This document shows positions 1 to 8,140 of a stretch of 39,976 nucleotides of DNA, one piece after another. Each line of letters starts with the position of its first letter. Position 1 is the stretch's first letter. Source of the stretch: a virus; the IMG/VR virus record IMGVR_UViG_3300047550_001445, positions 1 to 39,976 of that record, one strand, 5' to 3'. The notes under the pieces were generated by a model that was not told the origin of the DNA, made no database searches, and worked only from the letters and a program-made list of their open reading frames with translations. The position numbers were made by a program, and so were the translations under genes.

Positions 1-1
1 T

Positions 2-151
2 GGTAGAGGTGCTGCTGGAAGTAATGGTAGCCCGATTGGTGGTGCAAACCCACGCTCTGGAGGTCCCGGAGGCGGCGCTGGCTACTACATCATCGGCAAT
101 CCGTTTGTGACATGGGCGGCAACAGGAACACGAGAAGGACCGGCGGGGTAA
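2..151 (+). CDS. Tail fibre/receptor-binding protein, C-terminal end (5' truncated by window)
   Basis: The open frame enters from the left edge and stops with TAA at 149-151. The visible 49 residues are strongly Gly/Ser/Asn-rich (GRGAAGSNGSPIGGANPRSG and onwards). They finish with a segment of the type GNPFVTWAATGTREG, a common ending of glycine-rich phage tail-fibre tips. Such tips form trimeric, host-contacting ends of fibres. The start and most of the gene lie outside the window, so fibre assignment rests only on composition and the terminal motif. The next gene starts two bases downstream of the stop, and the oxygenase-like cluster follows, suggesting co-transcription. Confidence 0.6.
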   Translation, partial: GRGAAGSNGSPIGGANPRSGGPGGGAGYYIIGNPFVTWAATGTREGPAG

Positions 152-153
152 TT

Positions 154-495
154 ATGGACAAAGTAAGAATGCGAATTGTTGGGTACGACGATATCAGCCA
201 CTCGCTGGTAGTTTGCTTTGCATCAGACACAACCAAAAGCCAAGACCCGATGGACTACCCCACTTACGCGTTTCAGCCGCTAACCATGTGGCCTGACGTG
301 ACAGACCCTAACGAGATCAAAAAGCGTATCGCTATGGCGGGGATGCACCACGCTCAGATGCAGGAAGCCAAGGAAAACTTTATTGCTGACCAACAGCGCG
401 TCAACGCATTCAAAGGAATGGTAGGGCAAGTGCATGAGTTCACAGTCAACGAGTTGACCGTCGTGGCGCACGAGACGCCATTTCAGGTGGTGTGA
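154..495 (+). CDS. Small phage protein of unknown function
   Basis: 113 residues beginning MDKVRMRIVGYDD. I prefer ATG 154 to a longer frame starting at 112, because 154 lies just after the tail-fibre stop and has a GGCGGGG-type ribosome site 5-10 bases upstream. The longer version would overlap the fibre gene by 40 bases. No known domain is recognised. The protein is hydrophilic, with a central helical stretch (about residues 45-90) flanked by predicted beta segments. It overlaps the next gene by one base (TGATG), indicating translational coupling. Its position directly after the fibre gene would fit a small tail-fibre assembly or accessory protein, but that is inference only. Confidence 0.7.
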   Translation: MDKVRMRIVGYDDISHSLVVCFASDTTKSQDPMDYPTYAFQPLTMWPDVTDPNEIKKRIAMAGMHHAQMQEAKENFIADQQRVNAFKGMVGQVHEFTVNELTVVAHETPFQVV

Positions 496-968
496 TGAGA
501 CGCAAACCCTACGCTGCATTTGGCCGCGTCCTGTACGCAAACTACTACGACAAGGGCGATGTAGTTGAGGTTCAGACTAACGCTTCTAGCAGGATCGTAT
601 TGTTCTTCAGTGAGGGTAACTTCACGGCGCGAGACAAATACACAGGCGAAGTGCAGCTACAGTGCAACACGGGCTGGTTCTCTTACGGCGACCATGAAGA
701 CCGGTTGATGCTATGTACTGCCAATGAGCCTACGGTGTGCTGGTGTTATGACCCGGAGATCAACCAAGGATATGTGCCGCCCATTAGCGTGTTTGAGATG
801 AAGCAGGGGCAGGAGATGTTCTTGGATTCAAATACAACGCTGTTCCTGTGCAAGGGCACACTGTTGGTTAACGAGCGCCAGTACATGGGTCCGTATCAGT
901 TGGCAGTGCGTACTAACGGTAACAAAGCTGTGGCAATAACCGATGTCAACGGACTACTGTTTAGATGA
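495..968 (+). CDS. Cupin-like/beta-sandwich protein, unknown function
   Basis: 157 residues from ATG 495 (GTG 492 is an alternative start one codon earlier); the stop overlaps the next ATG (ATGA). The protein is almost entirely alternating beta-strand pattern. It carries short segments reminiscent of a double-stranded beta-helix, such as a YGDHEDR turn and a closing KAVAITDVNGLLF strand. A clear cupin metal site (two His, one Glu, one His) is not evident, so catalysis is doubtful. It is rich in Cys in the middle (CNTGW, LCTANEPTVCWCY). It immediately precedes four oxygenase-like genes and may be a structural relative or partner of them, or a small virion protein. Confidence 0.6.
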   Translation: MRRKPYAAFGRVLYANYYDKGDVVEVQTNASSRIVLFFSEGNFTARDKYTGEVQLQCNTGWFSYGDHEDRLMLCTANEPTVCWCYDPEINQGYVPPISVFEMKQGQEMFLDSNTTLFLCKGTLLVNERQYMGPYQLAVRTNGNKAVAITDVNGLLFR

Positions 969-1495
969 AACATGCGACGAAGCTGCCGATCAGTATTGAT
1001 CTGTCCCCGTTCAGGGAAGAGCTTCTTGCGCCTCATCAGAAGTATTACCGTGTTCAAAAGTACGCCCGCAACTTAGACGGCACTTCCATACCCTATACCG
1101 AGACACTGAAGGTTTTGAATGAAGCAGAGTTTGTGGCGCAGCTACCAGAAGCGTTGGTTGCTATCGAGTGGCCCAGCGTGTTCTTGCTTGAACTCCCTGC
1201 CTTGGATGCGGAAGACCCCGTGCTACCTGCACACGTAGACATCAACAAGACCTGCGGCATCAACGTCTATCTGGATACGCATGGTGAAGTAACCAAGTTT
1301 TATCGTTGGGGGCGAGATAGCCGACAGTCTGAGTATGTAGAAGAGTTCTGCGCAGACACTGGGGATGTGTGGCTGATGGATACATCGGTGCCGCATTCGG
1401 TGGACATGCTGCCTAATAAGTCACGCAGGATGCTGACGTTTTCTTTTACCAAGGCCAAGTATGCGGAGGTGTTGTCGTGCTTCGCAACCAGATAA
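965..1495 (+). CDS. 2-oxoglutarate/Fe(II)-dependent oxygenase-like protein (1 of 4)
   Basis: 176 residues. A candidate facial triad is visible: H90-x-D92 in PAHVDINKTCGIN, then distal H144 in SVPHSVDML, followed ten residues later by R154/R155 in the strand RRMLTFSF, the usual place for the 2-oxoglutarate-binding Arg. This matches the double-stranded beta-helix dioxygenase plan; the family couples decarboxylation of 2-oxoglutarate to hydroxylation of a substrate. The substrate is unknown. ATG 965 overlaps the preceding stop by 4 bases, and its 3' end overlaps the next gene by 19 bases. The N-terminal third shows no recognisable domain. It could be an enzyme acting on the tail fibre or a host protein. 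Confidence 0.7.
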   Translation: MKHATKLPISIDLSPFREELLAPHQKYYRVQKYARNLDGTSIPYTETLKVLNEAEFVAQLPEALVAIEWPSVFLLELPALDAEDPVLPAHVDINKTCGINVYLDTHGEVTKFYRWGRDSRQSEYVEEFCADTGDVWLMDTSVPHSVDMLPNKSRRMLTFSFTKAKYAEVLSCFATR

Positions 1496-2037
1496 TCCGG
1501 GATGTAAAGGCGGACAACGGCAGAAGGCTTACGGTTTACGACAACGTATTGGATTTTGAGTTTCGCAATCGGGTATACAACTTTGCGCAGAGTTCACTGT
1601 TTCAAATAGGTTGGGCGGACGGGTGCATCGTAGAGAATAAGCAGCACAGGTTTTTGCACTCGGTGTATTCGGATGAAGATCTGGCTCGGTTGGGGATACT
1701 GGAGAAGTTGGCAGAAACGCCGGTAGCGCAAGAAGTGGTAGGGTACACGCGGACTAAATGCATACTGAACCTGTCCACCCCAGCGGATGCCAACTTTGTG
1801 CATTCGCACCCAGAAGAAAAGATTTTGCTGTACTACGTCAATCTGGAATGGAAGGACGGATGGCATGGCGAGACGCTGTTCTTTGACGAAGCGTGTAGAG
1901 ACGTTGTGTATACAAGCCCGTATACACCGGGGCGCATTATTGCGTTTGATGGAAGAACACCACACACCATTAGGCCGCAGTCGTTCTTGTCGCCGTTTTA
2001 CAGATTTACCTTGACGTTGCTTTACACAAAATGCTGA
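1477..2037 (+). CDS. 2-oxoglutarate/Fe(II)-dependent oxygenase-like protein (2 of 4)
   Basis: 186 residues from GTG 1477, chosen because AGGT lies 8 bases upstream and no ATG gives full length. The core reads FVHSHPEEK, LYYVNLEWKDGWHGETLFF, then PGRIIAFDGRTPHTIRP and a final strand FYRFTLTLLY. H109 and H163 are candidate iron ligands, and R176 is the candidate 2-oxoglutarate Arg. The second ligand position is unusual: HSH rather than HxD, so H111 (or E113) would have to replace the acid. The order of strands and the GET and PGR turns match phage members of the prolyl-4-hydroxylase-like 2OG oxygenases. Its stop overlaps the next start by 7 bases. Confidence 0.75.
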   Translation: MLRNQIIRDVKADNGRRLTVYDNVLDFEFRNRVYNFAQSSLFQIGWADGCIVENKQHRFLHSVYSDEDLARLGILEKLAETPVAQEVVGYTRTKCILNLSTPADANFVHSHPEEKILLYYVNLEWKDGWHGETLFFDEACRDVVYTSPYTPGRIIAFDGRTPHTIRPQSFLSPFYRFTLTLLYTKC

Positions 2038-2516
2038 TCGTGCTGGATGACGTTTTAAGCGAGCCGCACCGACAGGCGGTAGTGGGTTTTTTCTCCCAAA
2101 GCGACGAGGCGCGGGCGATGAAGTGGGAGCCGGGTGGGGTAGACAAGTTACACGGTAATAACTCACCAATGGCGCTTTTGTTGAAACGGGCGGCTGATTA
2201 TTTTGATTTGTCCTTGATGGTTGGCAGTGAATACTGGGCGCATTACGGAACCCGACCAGACTGGCATATTGACAGGGATGAGAAGCTGTACCAGATGTCT
2301 GGCAATACGGAGTGCCCGATTTGCAGCATTGTGTATTACGCCGATATTGACGTGGTGGGCGGCAACTTTGTGACGGAGACAATCTCTGTGCAGCCGGTAA
2401 CGAACAGGATGATTGCTTTTGCGCCGGGACTGGTGCATGGGGTGGAGAAATATACCGGGACGCGCTTATCGGTGGCCGTAAATCCGTGGACGCATAAACC
2501 TTTGGGATACGTATGA
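2031..2516 (+). CDS. 2-oxoglutarate/Fe(II)-dependent oxygenase-like protein (3 of 4)
   Basis: 161 residues. The expected residues are all present: H79-x-D81 in DWHIDRDEK, a strand CSIVYYADIDVVGG, distal H136 in APGLVHGVEKY, and R145 in TRLSVAVNPW. This is a compact 2OG/Fe(II) oxygenase fold with little besides the catalytic core. The protein opens with MLIVLDDVLSEPHRQ, typical of this group, where the first strand and helix precede the core. ATG 2031 overlaps the upstream stop (ATGCTGA), and its own stop overlaps the next ATG (ATGA). The substrate is unknown. Confidence 0.8.
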   Translation: MLIVLDDVLSEPHRQAVVGFFSQSDEARAMKWEPGGVDKLHGNNSPMALLLKRAADYFDLSLMVGSEYWAHYGTRPDWHIDRDEKLYQMSGNTECPICSIVYYADIDVVGGNFVTETISVQPVTNRMIAFAPGLVHGVEKYTGTRLSVAVNPWTHKPLGYV

Positions 2517-3112
2517 TTATTGCAATACCGCCACGCGTGAGTTACGGGCAAGACGAAGTCGCCTTCTGGGATGGCTTTTTGACGGAGGAAGAGATCAACT
2601 TTCTGCTTGCCCAGCCTGAGTGGGTGCAGCGTGAGGCGGGCTGTGTTGGGGGTGTTGGCGGTGCAGTAGTTGACCCAAGTATCCGGGAGACGAGTGTTGG
2701 CTGGATAGGTCCGAAACCTGAGATGGAAGCTTTGTGGGGCAAGCTCTCCCGAGTAGTGGCAGAGGTCAACCGACGCTACTTCCATTTCGATCTGACCGGG
2801 TTCCATGAGCCTATGCAACTGGGGGTTTACACCGGCGATACGGGTGGGCATTATGGCTGGCATACGGATGCATCTTCGCAGGATTCTGGAGTGCCGCGCA
2901 AGCTATCGATGGCGCTTCTACTGTCAGATCCGTCCGAGTTTGAGGGTGGTGAGTTTCAAGTAAAGACAACGAGTGACGAGGCCAAGACATTGGAGTCAAA
3001 GCGTGGCAGAGCGTGGTTCTTTCCGTCCTACACGTTACATCGGGTGACCCCTGTGACCAAAGGCGTTCGTCGTTCATTAGTATTATGGGTCGGCGGCCCA
3101 CCGTTTAAATAG
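2513..3112 (+). CDS. 2-oxoglutarate/Fe(II)-dependent oxygenase, PKHD/prolyl-hydroxylase type (4 of 4)
   Basis: 199 residues; the clearest member of the cluster. H117-x-D119 lies in HYGWHTDAS, followed by RKLSMALLLSDPSEFEGGEF. Distal H176 sits in PSYTLHRVTPV and the 2-oxoglutarate Arg in VRRSLVLWVGG (R186/R187). This order and spacing is that of the PKHD-type/2OG-FeII_Oxy_3 hydroxylases, whose known members hydroxylate protein side chains or small molecules. Translation is probably coupled to the preceding gene (ATGA overlap). A 7-base gap separates it from the large tail gene downstream. The best guess is a protein hydroxylase, with virion or host protein as substrate. Confidence 0.88.
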   Translation: MIIAIPPRVSYGQDEVAFWDGFLTEEEINFLLAQPEWVQREAGCVGGVGGAVVDPSIRETSVGWIGPKPEMEALWGKLSRVVAEVNRRYFHFDLTGFHEPMQLGVYTGDTGGHYGWHTDASSQDSGVPRKLSMALLLSDPSEFEGGEFQVKTTSDEAKTLESKRGRAWFFPSYTLHRVTPVTKGVRRSLVLWVGGPPFK

Positions 3113-3119
3113 GTTTGCT

Positions 3120-5027
3120 ATGCCACTACAGAAATTACAATTTCGCCCCGGCGTAAACCGCGAAGGCACAACGCTTGCCAACGAGGGTGGTTGGTATGAC
3201 TGCGACAAGATTCGGTTCCGCTCTGGCTACCCCGAGAAGATTGGCGGCTGGGCTGCGCTGTCGTACAACACCTTCCTTGGTGTGTGTCGGTCATTGTGGA
3301 ATTGGGTAACGCTTCGGCAGTACAACCTGTTGGGTGTTGGCACAAATCTGAAGTTTTATGTGGAAGACGGTGGTGATTATTACGATATCACCCCCCTGCG
3401 AGAGATAAACGGCAACACACCTTCTGCTGGGCCACCCGTAGTTAATGCTTCTACGATCACGTTAACTGCCAGCGGGTCAACAATGACGGTGTCGGACAGC
3501 GCCGCAGATAGCCTACAGGCTAATGATTTTGTAACTATTGCAGGTGCCGGTACGATTGGCGGGGTAAATGTCAACGGCGAGTACCAGATTGTTGAAGTTT
3601 TAACAGGCACCACTTACACAGTTGCACTAACTACACCCACGACTGGGAGCAACTCCGCCGCAACAATTACGCTTGCTTATCAAATCAATACGGGCTTTCC
3701 TATTTACACCATCGGTACTGGCTGGGGCACGGGGCCTTGGTCTCGCGGTACTTGGGGGTCAGGCTTTACAACCGGCTTTGGTTTGCAGTTGCGCCTCTGG
3801 AGTCAGTCTAACTTTGGCGAAGACTTGCTTTTCTCACCACGCGGCGGCGCACTATATCTGTGGCAACCCGGCTCGGGTGCAACACCCGCATACGGCACTC
3901 GCGGTACCTTAGTTTCTGGCTTAGATGTTCCTGCATACATCAACCAGATTATGGTGTCAGATACATCACGAATTGTGATTGCGTTTGGCTGTAACGACTA
4001 CGGAGCCTATGGCACAACCACTCAAGACCCCCTGCTTATTCGTTGGTCTGAACAAGAGAGCTACACAAACTGGACCCCAGCGGCGACAAACCAAGCGGGC
4101 AGCTACCGCCTCTCACACGGCTCAGAAATTGTGGGTGCGATGCAGACTCGTCAAGAAATCGTGGTATGGACAGACGCTGCTATTTACTCAATGCAGTATC
4201 TTGGCCCACCGTTTGTTTATGGCTTCACACTTCTCGCCGACAACATCTCCATCGTCTCCCCCAACGCTATGGCAACCGCTGCTGGTGTGGTGTACTGGAT
4301 GGGGGTCGATAAGTTTTACATCTACTCTGGTCGAGTGGAGACACTGCCTTGCTCGGTGCGTCAGTTCATCTTCAACGACATTAACCGTGACCAAGAAGCG
4401 CAGTTCAACGCGGGCACCAACGAGGGCTACTCAGAAGTCTGGTGGAATTATTGTTCCAAGAACTCGACTGTCGTAGACCGCTACGTCATCTTTAATTATC
4501 TTGACCGAGTCTGGTATTACGGCACCCTAGACCGTACGGCTTGGCTGGACTCACCTCTGCGCCAGTATCCGATGGGGGCAACCGCTGGGAACATTATTGT
4601 GTATCACGAAGCGGCGGTGGACGACGGTAGTACAAACCCCCCAAGCCCTATTGATGCCTACGTCCAGTCTTCGGACTTTGATATTGGTGACGGGCACAAC
4701 TATGGATTTGTCTGGCGTATCGTCCCAGATATTACGTTCGATGGGTCAGACACCACAGGTGCCACAAGCGACAAACCGGTGGTGAACTTTACTGTGCGCC
4801 CTCGCCGCAATCCCGGCGCTAACTACGGCACCGCAGACCAGCCAACAGTTACTTCAGCGCAAAGTTACGCTGGGCAGACGACTTACAACGTGCAGCAATT
4901 TACGGAGATTATTTATACCCGCATTCGTGGCAGACAGATGGCATTTAAAGTTGAGTCCAACACAATTGGTACTCAGTGGCAATTGGGCACTCCGCGTATT
5001 GATGTTCGTCCGGATGGTAGAAACTAA
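3120..5027 (+). CDS. Large tail/virion protein, possibly tail hub or nozzle (P22 gp10-like)
   Basis: 635 residues. The N-terminus (MPLQKLQFRPGVNREGT, then GGWYDCDKIRFRSGYPEKIG) is a widespread opening of phage virion proteins next to ejection-protein genes. The body has repeated beta-rich, aromatic motifs such as YNLLGVGTNLKFY, IVVWTDAAIYSMQYLGPP and GVVYWMGVDKFYIYSG, suggesting a beta-propeller like P22 gp10. Residues about 105-190 form a Thr/Val/Gly-rich insertion (GGVNVNGEYQIVEVLTGTTY), like the small beta domains seen in many tail proteins. An AGGT ribosome site precedes ATG 3120. The stop overlaps the next start (TAATG). The virion role is fairly secure; the exact position in the tail is not. 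Confidence 0.75.
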   Translation: MPLQKLQFRPGVNREGTTLANEGGWYDCDKIRFRSGYPEKIGGWAALSYNTFLGVCRSLWNWVTLRQYNLLGVGTNLKFYVEDGGDYYDITPLREINGNTPSAGPPVVNASTITLTASGSTMTVSDSAADSLQANDFVTIAGAGTIGGVNVNGEYQIVEVLTGTTYTVALTTPTTGSNSAATITLAYQINTGFPIYTIGTGWGTGPWSRGTWGSGFTTGFGLQLRLWSQSNFGEDLLFSPRGGALYLWQPGSGATPAYGTRGTLVSGLDVPAYINQIMVSDTSRIVIAFGCNDYGAYGTTTQDPLLIRWSEQESYTNWTPAATNQAGSYRLSHGSEIVGAMQTRQEIVVWTDAAIYSMQYLGPPFVYGFTLLADNISIVSPNAMATAAGVVYWMGVDKFYIYSGRVETLPCSVRQFIFNDINRDQEAQFNAGTNEGYSEVWWNYCSKNSTVVDRYVIFNYLDRVWYYGTLDRTAWLDSPLRQYPMGATAGNIIVYHEAAVDDGSTNPPSPIDAYVQSSDFDIGDGHNYGFVWRIVPDITFDGSDTTGATSDKPVVNFTVRPRRNPGANYGTADQPTVTSAQSYAGQTTYNVQQFTEIIYTRIRGRQMAFKVESNTIGTQWQLGTPRIDVRPDGRN

Positions 5028-5698
5028 TGGCTGGCAGAGACAAACTTGATGTCACGAAAGCCCCGGCGCTGCCGTTTGCGCCAGTTCAGTACGACCGCTC
5101 CTATTCCGACACCACCCACAACATTCTGCGGCAGTACTTCAATACGCTAGACAACGTAACAGGCCAGCTTCTGTCCAACGCGGGTGGGCACTACCTGACT
5201 TTCCCCCACATAGCGGCGCGGGACACAACGGATCAGTACGCAGGGGGTAACAACACGCCAACCAAGGTTCTGTGGAATACGTTGGACTCCGGACTCGGGT
5301 TTACGCTGAACCCCAATAGCACTGCAACACCTGAATACACAGGTGTGTACAACATTGAATTTACTTTACAATTTTTTAACACAGCTACCCAGATTCACGA
5401 TGCGTATGTCTGGCTGCGTATAGACAATGTGGACGTTAATGGGTCTGGCAGTATCTTCTCTATCCCGAACAGCCACGGCGGCACCCCCGGTGCGCTGGCA
5501 GCAACAGCTAGTGTTACGTTTCAAATTACAGGCGGGGAAGAGATTGCGCTGTGGTGGGCAACTGACTTGGCAGCAACTTCTGGTGGTGTGAATGGTGTAT
5601 ACCTGCACGAAGCCCCGGTACAAACCGTCCCATTTGCAATGCCCAGTATTCCTTCGGCCAGAGGGGCAATTACCTTTGTTAGTGGGGTAATCACATGA
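5027..5698 (+). CDS. Virion beta-sandwich (C1q/TNF-like) protein
   Basis: 223 residues starting MAGRDKLDVTKAP, overlapping the upstream stop by one base. About residues 60-205 show the alternating strands of a jelly roll: GVYNIEFTLQFFNT, YVWLRIDNVDVNGS, ASVTFQITGGEEIALWW, ending with GVYLHEAPV. This resembles the C1q/TNF-like or head-fibre beta sandwiches found in phage decoration and tail-spike proteins. The first 55 residues (SDTTHNILRQYFNTLDNVTGQ) could be an anchoring helix. No catalytic motif is seen. Location between the tail-hub-like gene and the Gly-rich virion gene suggests an exposed virion component. Confidence 0.6.
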   Translation: MAGRDKLDVTKAPALPFAPVQYDRSYSDTTHNILRQYFNTLDNVTGQLLSNAGGHYLTFPHIAARDTTDQYAGGNNTPTKVLWNTLDSGLGFTLNPNSTATPEYTGVYNIEFTLQFFNTATQIHDAYVWLRIDNVDVNGSGSIFSIPNSHGGTPGALAATASVTFQITGGEEIALWWATDLAATSGGVNGVYLHEAPVQTVPFAMPSIPSARGAITFVSGVIT

Positions 5699-5730
5699 TA
5701 AACTTTGACAAATTTTTCAGGATGAGGTAG
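5695..5730 (+). CDS. Possible 11-codon leader peptide (MINFDKFFRMR)
   Basis: The stop of the preceding gene forms an ATGA whose ATG opens an 11-codon frame ending TAG at 5728-5730, three bases before the next ATG. The overlap arrangement is the same as between real genes here, and GAGG within the frame's last codons serves as the ribosome site for the next gene. It may be only a coupling device that carries ribosomes across the 34-base gap. There is no evidence that the peptide has a function. Confidence 0.25.
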   Translation: MINFDKFFRMR

Positions 5731-5732
5731 CG

Positions 5733-7673
5733 ATGAGCCTCCACGATTCAGCCAGCCAAGTACAGTCCGCCGGGCGCGGAGACGATAAAGTCCTTGTTCA
5801 TATGACCCCCGGTGAGGTCAATGGACTGCAATCCCTTGCGATGGCACATGGTGGCTCCCTCACGATCAACCCCCACACAGGTCTGCCCGAAGCTGGGTTT
5901 TTGTCGTCGCTTCTACCTACGATTATTGGCTTTGGTCTGGCTCCGTTTACCGGCGGTTTGTCTGCCGCCCTCATCACAGGTGCTGGATATACTGCTGCTA
6001 CCGGCAGTTTAAAGAAAGGCATCATGGCCGGTTTGGGCGCTTATGGCGGCGCTAGTTTGGCTGGTGGGCTAAATGCTATGGGAGCGCAAGCAGCGGCTCC
6101 TGCAATGCCCGCAGGAGCCGCCGGAGCACCGGGGCTGACACCATCTGTAGCTGCTAACACAAGTACGCTTGCGGGTAATGCCCCATTATCAGGTGTGGGC
6201 ACGGCGCAACCATTTACTTCGACAAACCAGATATTTGCAGATGTGGCTAAAACGCAAGCTGCACCGTTTCAATTAGCGCCGGTTAACCCCTCTTATCTTG
6301 GGCAAACAACCCCGTTTACGCCCGGTCCGGTAAATGCGGGGTCGTTAGCCTCCCAAACAGGAAACAGAGCATTTACTGCTGCCGACCTTCCTCCAGCAAT
6401 TTCAGGAAAACCGTACCCGTATGATGTAGTGGCTAAAACTGGGACATCTATTTCTCGCCCCTTCACAGACTACATGTCGCAAGTCGGACAAGGCGCTAAA
6501 AACGTATACGCCGGAGGTGTTGATGGGCTAGGGGCGTTGGCTGATGCAATGCCAAAATATTCTATTACGGCGGGGCTTGTTGGTACGGCAGGGACTTACG
6601 GAATTGAAAAGCAAGAAGAAGCAGAAGAGGAAATGCGTAAACGGAAAGACGCGTTAGATACCGGCATGATCCGCCCATACACGTTCGATTACGGCGCTAC
6701 TAACATAGCTTCAGAGCCATATTCAGGTAGTGCAGAACGTACTTACTTTCAACCGACTTATACTGCGGGAACGCCTTACAAAGCACCGGGACCTGAGTAC
6801 GCTGCCGAGGGTGGCTTGATGGGCTTGGCTGTGGGCGGCCCTGTTGAACAGATGGCTGCAATGAATTCAGTGGGGGCAAACACAGGCTACCCAATGGCAA
6901 GTATTAACACGCCTGTCTATAGCAATCCCATGATGCAACGTCCTGAAGCTACGAATGTAGTCGCCCCCTCAGCAGATGCAGGGGTTGGTGCTTATTCTGG
7001 CGAAATGCGGTTTGCTCGCGGGGGTGGCACCGCAAAACCAGAAAGCTCTGGGTATTCATATTCTTATGACCCAAGCACGCAGCGGTTTACACAGGTTGGC
7101 GGGCCAAATACGGTAGCGCCAAAAGGCAACGTAGGATTTGGTAATTTAATATCTAGTGCATTAGCGCAGGGGTTGAATCAGCCTCAAAATGTAACGCCAG
7201 ACGGCACAGTAAGTGGCGGTATAGCTGCGCCAGTGATGCAACCCGCAGCCCCTGCGCAATCGTTTGTACCTAACATCAACATCCCTGCCTATCAGACACC
7301 CGAACAGCAACTTGGTCTGGGTGGGTTCTATGAAGATATGGATCGGCAATTAGCTGGGTACAAAGGGTATGCGGCGGGTGGCGTGTCGCATCTTGGCGAC
7401 TATTCTGATGGCGGACGACTATTGAAAGGACCCGGCGATGGAGTTTCGGATTCTATTCCTGCTTCTATTGGTAACAGGCAACCTGCTCGTCTTGCTGATG
7501 GTGAGTTTGTTATACCCGCACGCATTGTGTCCGAAATCGGAAACGGATCTACTGAAGCCGGTGCCCGCAAGCTATACGCGATGATGGACCGTGTGCAGAG
7601 AGCACGACGTAAAACGGTGGGGAAAGATCAAGTAGCACGTAACACGAAAGCAGAAAAACTCTTGCCCGCATGA
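5733..7673 (+). CDS. Gly/Ala-rich virion protein (ejection or tail-associated)
   Basis: 646 residues; GAGG lies 5 bases upstream of the ATG. The N-terminus contains the phage motif DDKVLVHMTPGEVNGLQSLA followed by a hydrophobic, small-residue-rich stretch (about 55-130) that could insert in a membrane. The middle is Pro/Gly/Ala-rich and low in complexity, with a short charged helix at about 290-305 (KQEEAEEEMRKRKDAL). Modules like EGGLMGLAVGG and GYAAGGVSHLG recur. The C-terminus is conserved in many phages: SDSIPASIGN, ARLADGEFVIPARIVSEIGN, then GARKLYAMMDRVQRARR. These features fit a virion protein delivered with the DNA. Its stop overlaps the GNAT gene start (ATGA). Confidence 0.7.
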   Translation: MSLHDSASQVQSAGRGDDKVLVHMTPGEVNGLQSLAMAHGGSLTINPHTGLPEAGFLSSLLPTIIGFGLAPFTGGLSAALITGAGYTAATGSLKKGIMAGLGAYGGASLAGGLNAMGAQAAAPAMPAGAAGAPGLTPSVAANTSTLAGNAPLSGVGTAQPFTSTNQIFADVAKTQAAPFQLAPVNPSYLGQTTPFTPGPVNAGSLASQTGNRAFTAADLPPAISGKPYPYDVVAKTGTSISRPFTDYMSQVGQGAKNVYAGGVDGLGALADAMPKYSITAGLVGTAGTYGIEKQEEAEEEMRKRKDALDTGMIRPYTFDYGATNIASEPYSGSAERTYFQPTYTAGTPYKAPGPEYAAEGGLMGLAVGGPVEQMAAMNSVGANTGYPMASINTPVYSNPMMQRPEATNVVAPSADAGVGAYSGEMRFARGGGTAKPESSGYSYSYDPSTQRFTQVGGPNTVAPKGNVGFGNLISSALAQGLNQPQNVTPDGTVSGGIAAPVMQPAAPAQSFVPNINIPAYQTPEQQLGLGGFYEDMDRQLAGYKGYAAGGVSHLGDYSDGGRLLKGPGDGVSDSIPASIGNRQPARLADGEFVIPARIVSEIGNGSTEAGARKLYAMMDRVQRARRKTVGKDQVARNTKAEKLLPA

Positions 7674-8131
7674 GTTACACATTTCATCTTGGAAGGTTCA
7701 AGGAAACTTATGACGAACTTGAGCCGTTATACCGCCAACATTATGCGGAGATGGTAAAGCGTTTGGAAGCGGATGGTATACCTTGTTCTCCATATAATCC
7801 ACGACTAAATGAGTATATAAAGGCTGGAGATGGTGGTTGGTTGTTAACGTTTGTTCTGCGGTCTGAAGGGAAAGCAGTTGGGTATAGTAATGTTTATCTT
7901 ACAAACGACATGCACAACGGTGACTTGATTGCACAAGAAGACACCATTTATGTTTTGCCAGAACACCGCAATGGAATAGGTAAAAAGTTTGTAAAAGTTA
8001 TTTTGGAAGAATTAAAAGAGCGCGATGTAAAAAGAGTATCTGTCGCTGCGCTAACGGATTTGAGGGTTGCCAAGCTCTGGAAAAGGATGGGCTTTAAAGA
8101 GGCGGCAGTTCAAATGATATATACATTTTGA
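7670..8131 (+). CDS. GNAT-family N-acetyltransferase
   Basis: 153 residues. The acetyl-CoA site (motif A) is visible as TIYVLPEHRNGIGKKFV, with R100-N-G-I-G-K following the Q/R-x-x-G-x-G/A pattern. The C-terminal motif B region is RVSVAALTDLRVAKLWKRMG, ending with a beta-bulge strand. The N-terminal part (to about residue 50) is helical and likely shapes the acceptor pocket. Such enzymes move acetyl groups from acetyl-CoA to amines. It lies in the middle of virion genes, which suggests action on a virion protein or on a host target late in infection. The acceptor is unknown. Confidence 0.85.
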   Translation: MSYTFHLGRFKETYDELEPLYRQHYAEMVKRLEADGIPCSPYNPRLNEYIKAGDGGWLLTFVLRSEGKAVGYSNVYLTNDMHNGDLIAQEDTIYVLPEHRNGIGKKFVKVILEELKERDVKRVSVAALTDLRVAKLWKRMGFKEAAVQMIYTF

Positions 8132-8140
8132 GGTAACACT

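Noticed and set aside
1594-2382. 262-codon - strand open frame opposite the oxygenase cluster
   Set aside because: It runs antisense across two well-supported oxygenase-like genes, has an unnatural Pro/Arg/Ser composition, and lacks a ribosome site or promoter.
1-3112. Diversity-generating retroelement near the tail-fibre gene
   Set aside because: No reverse transcriptase frame or template/variable repeat pair seen in the window.
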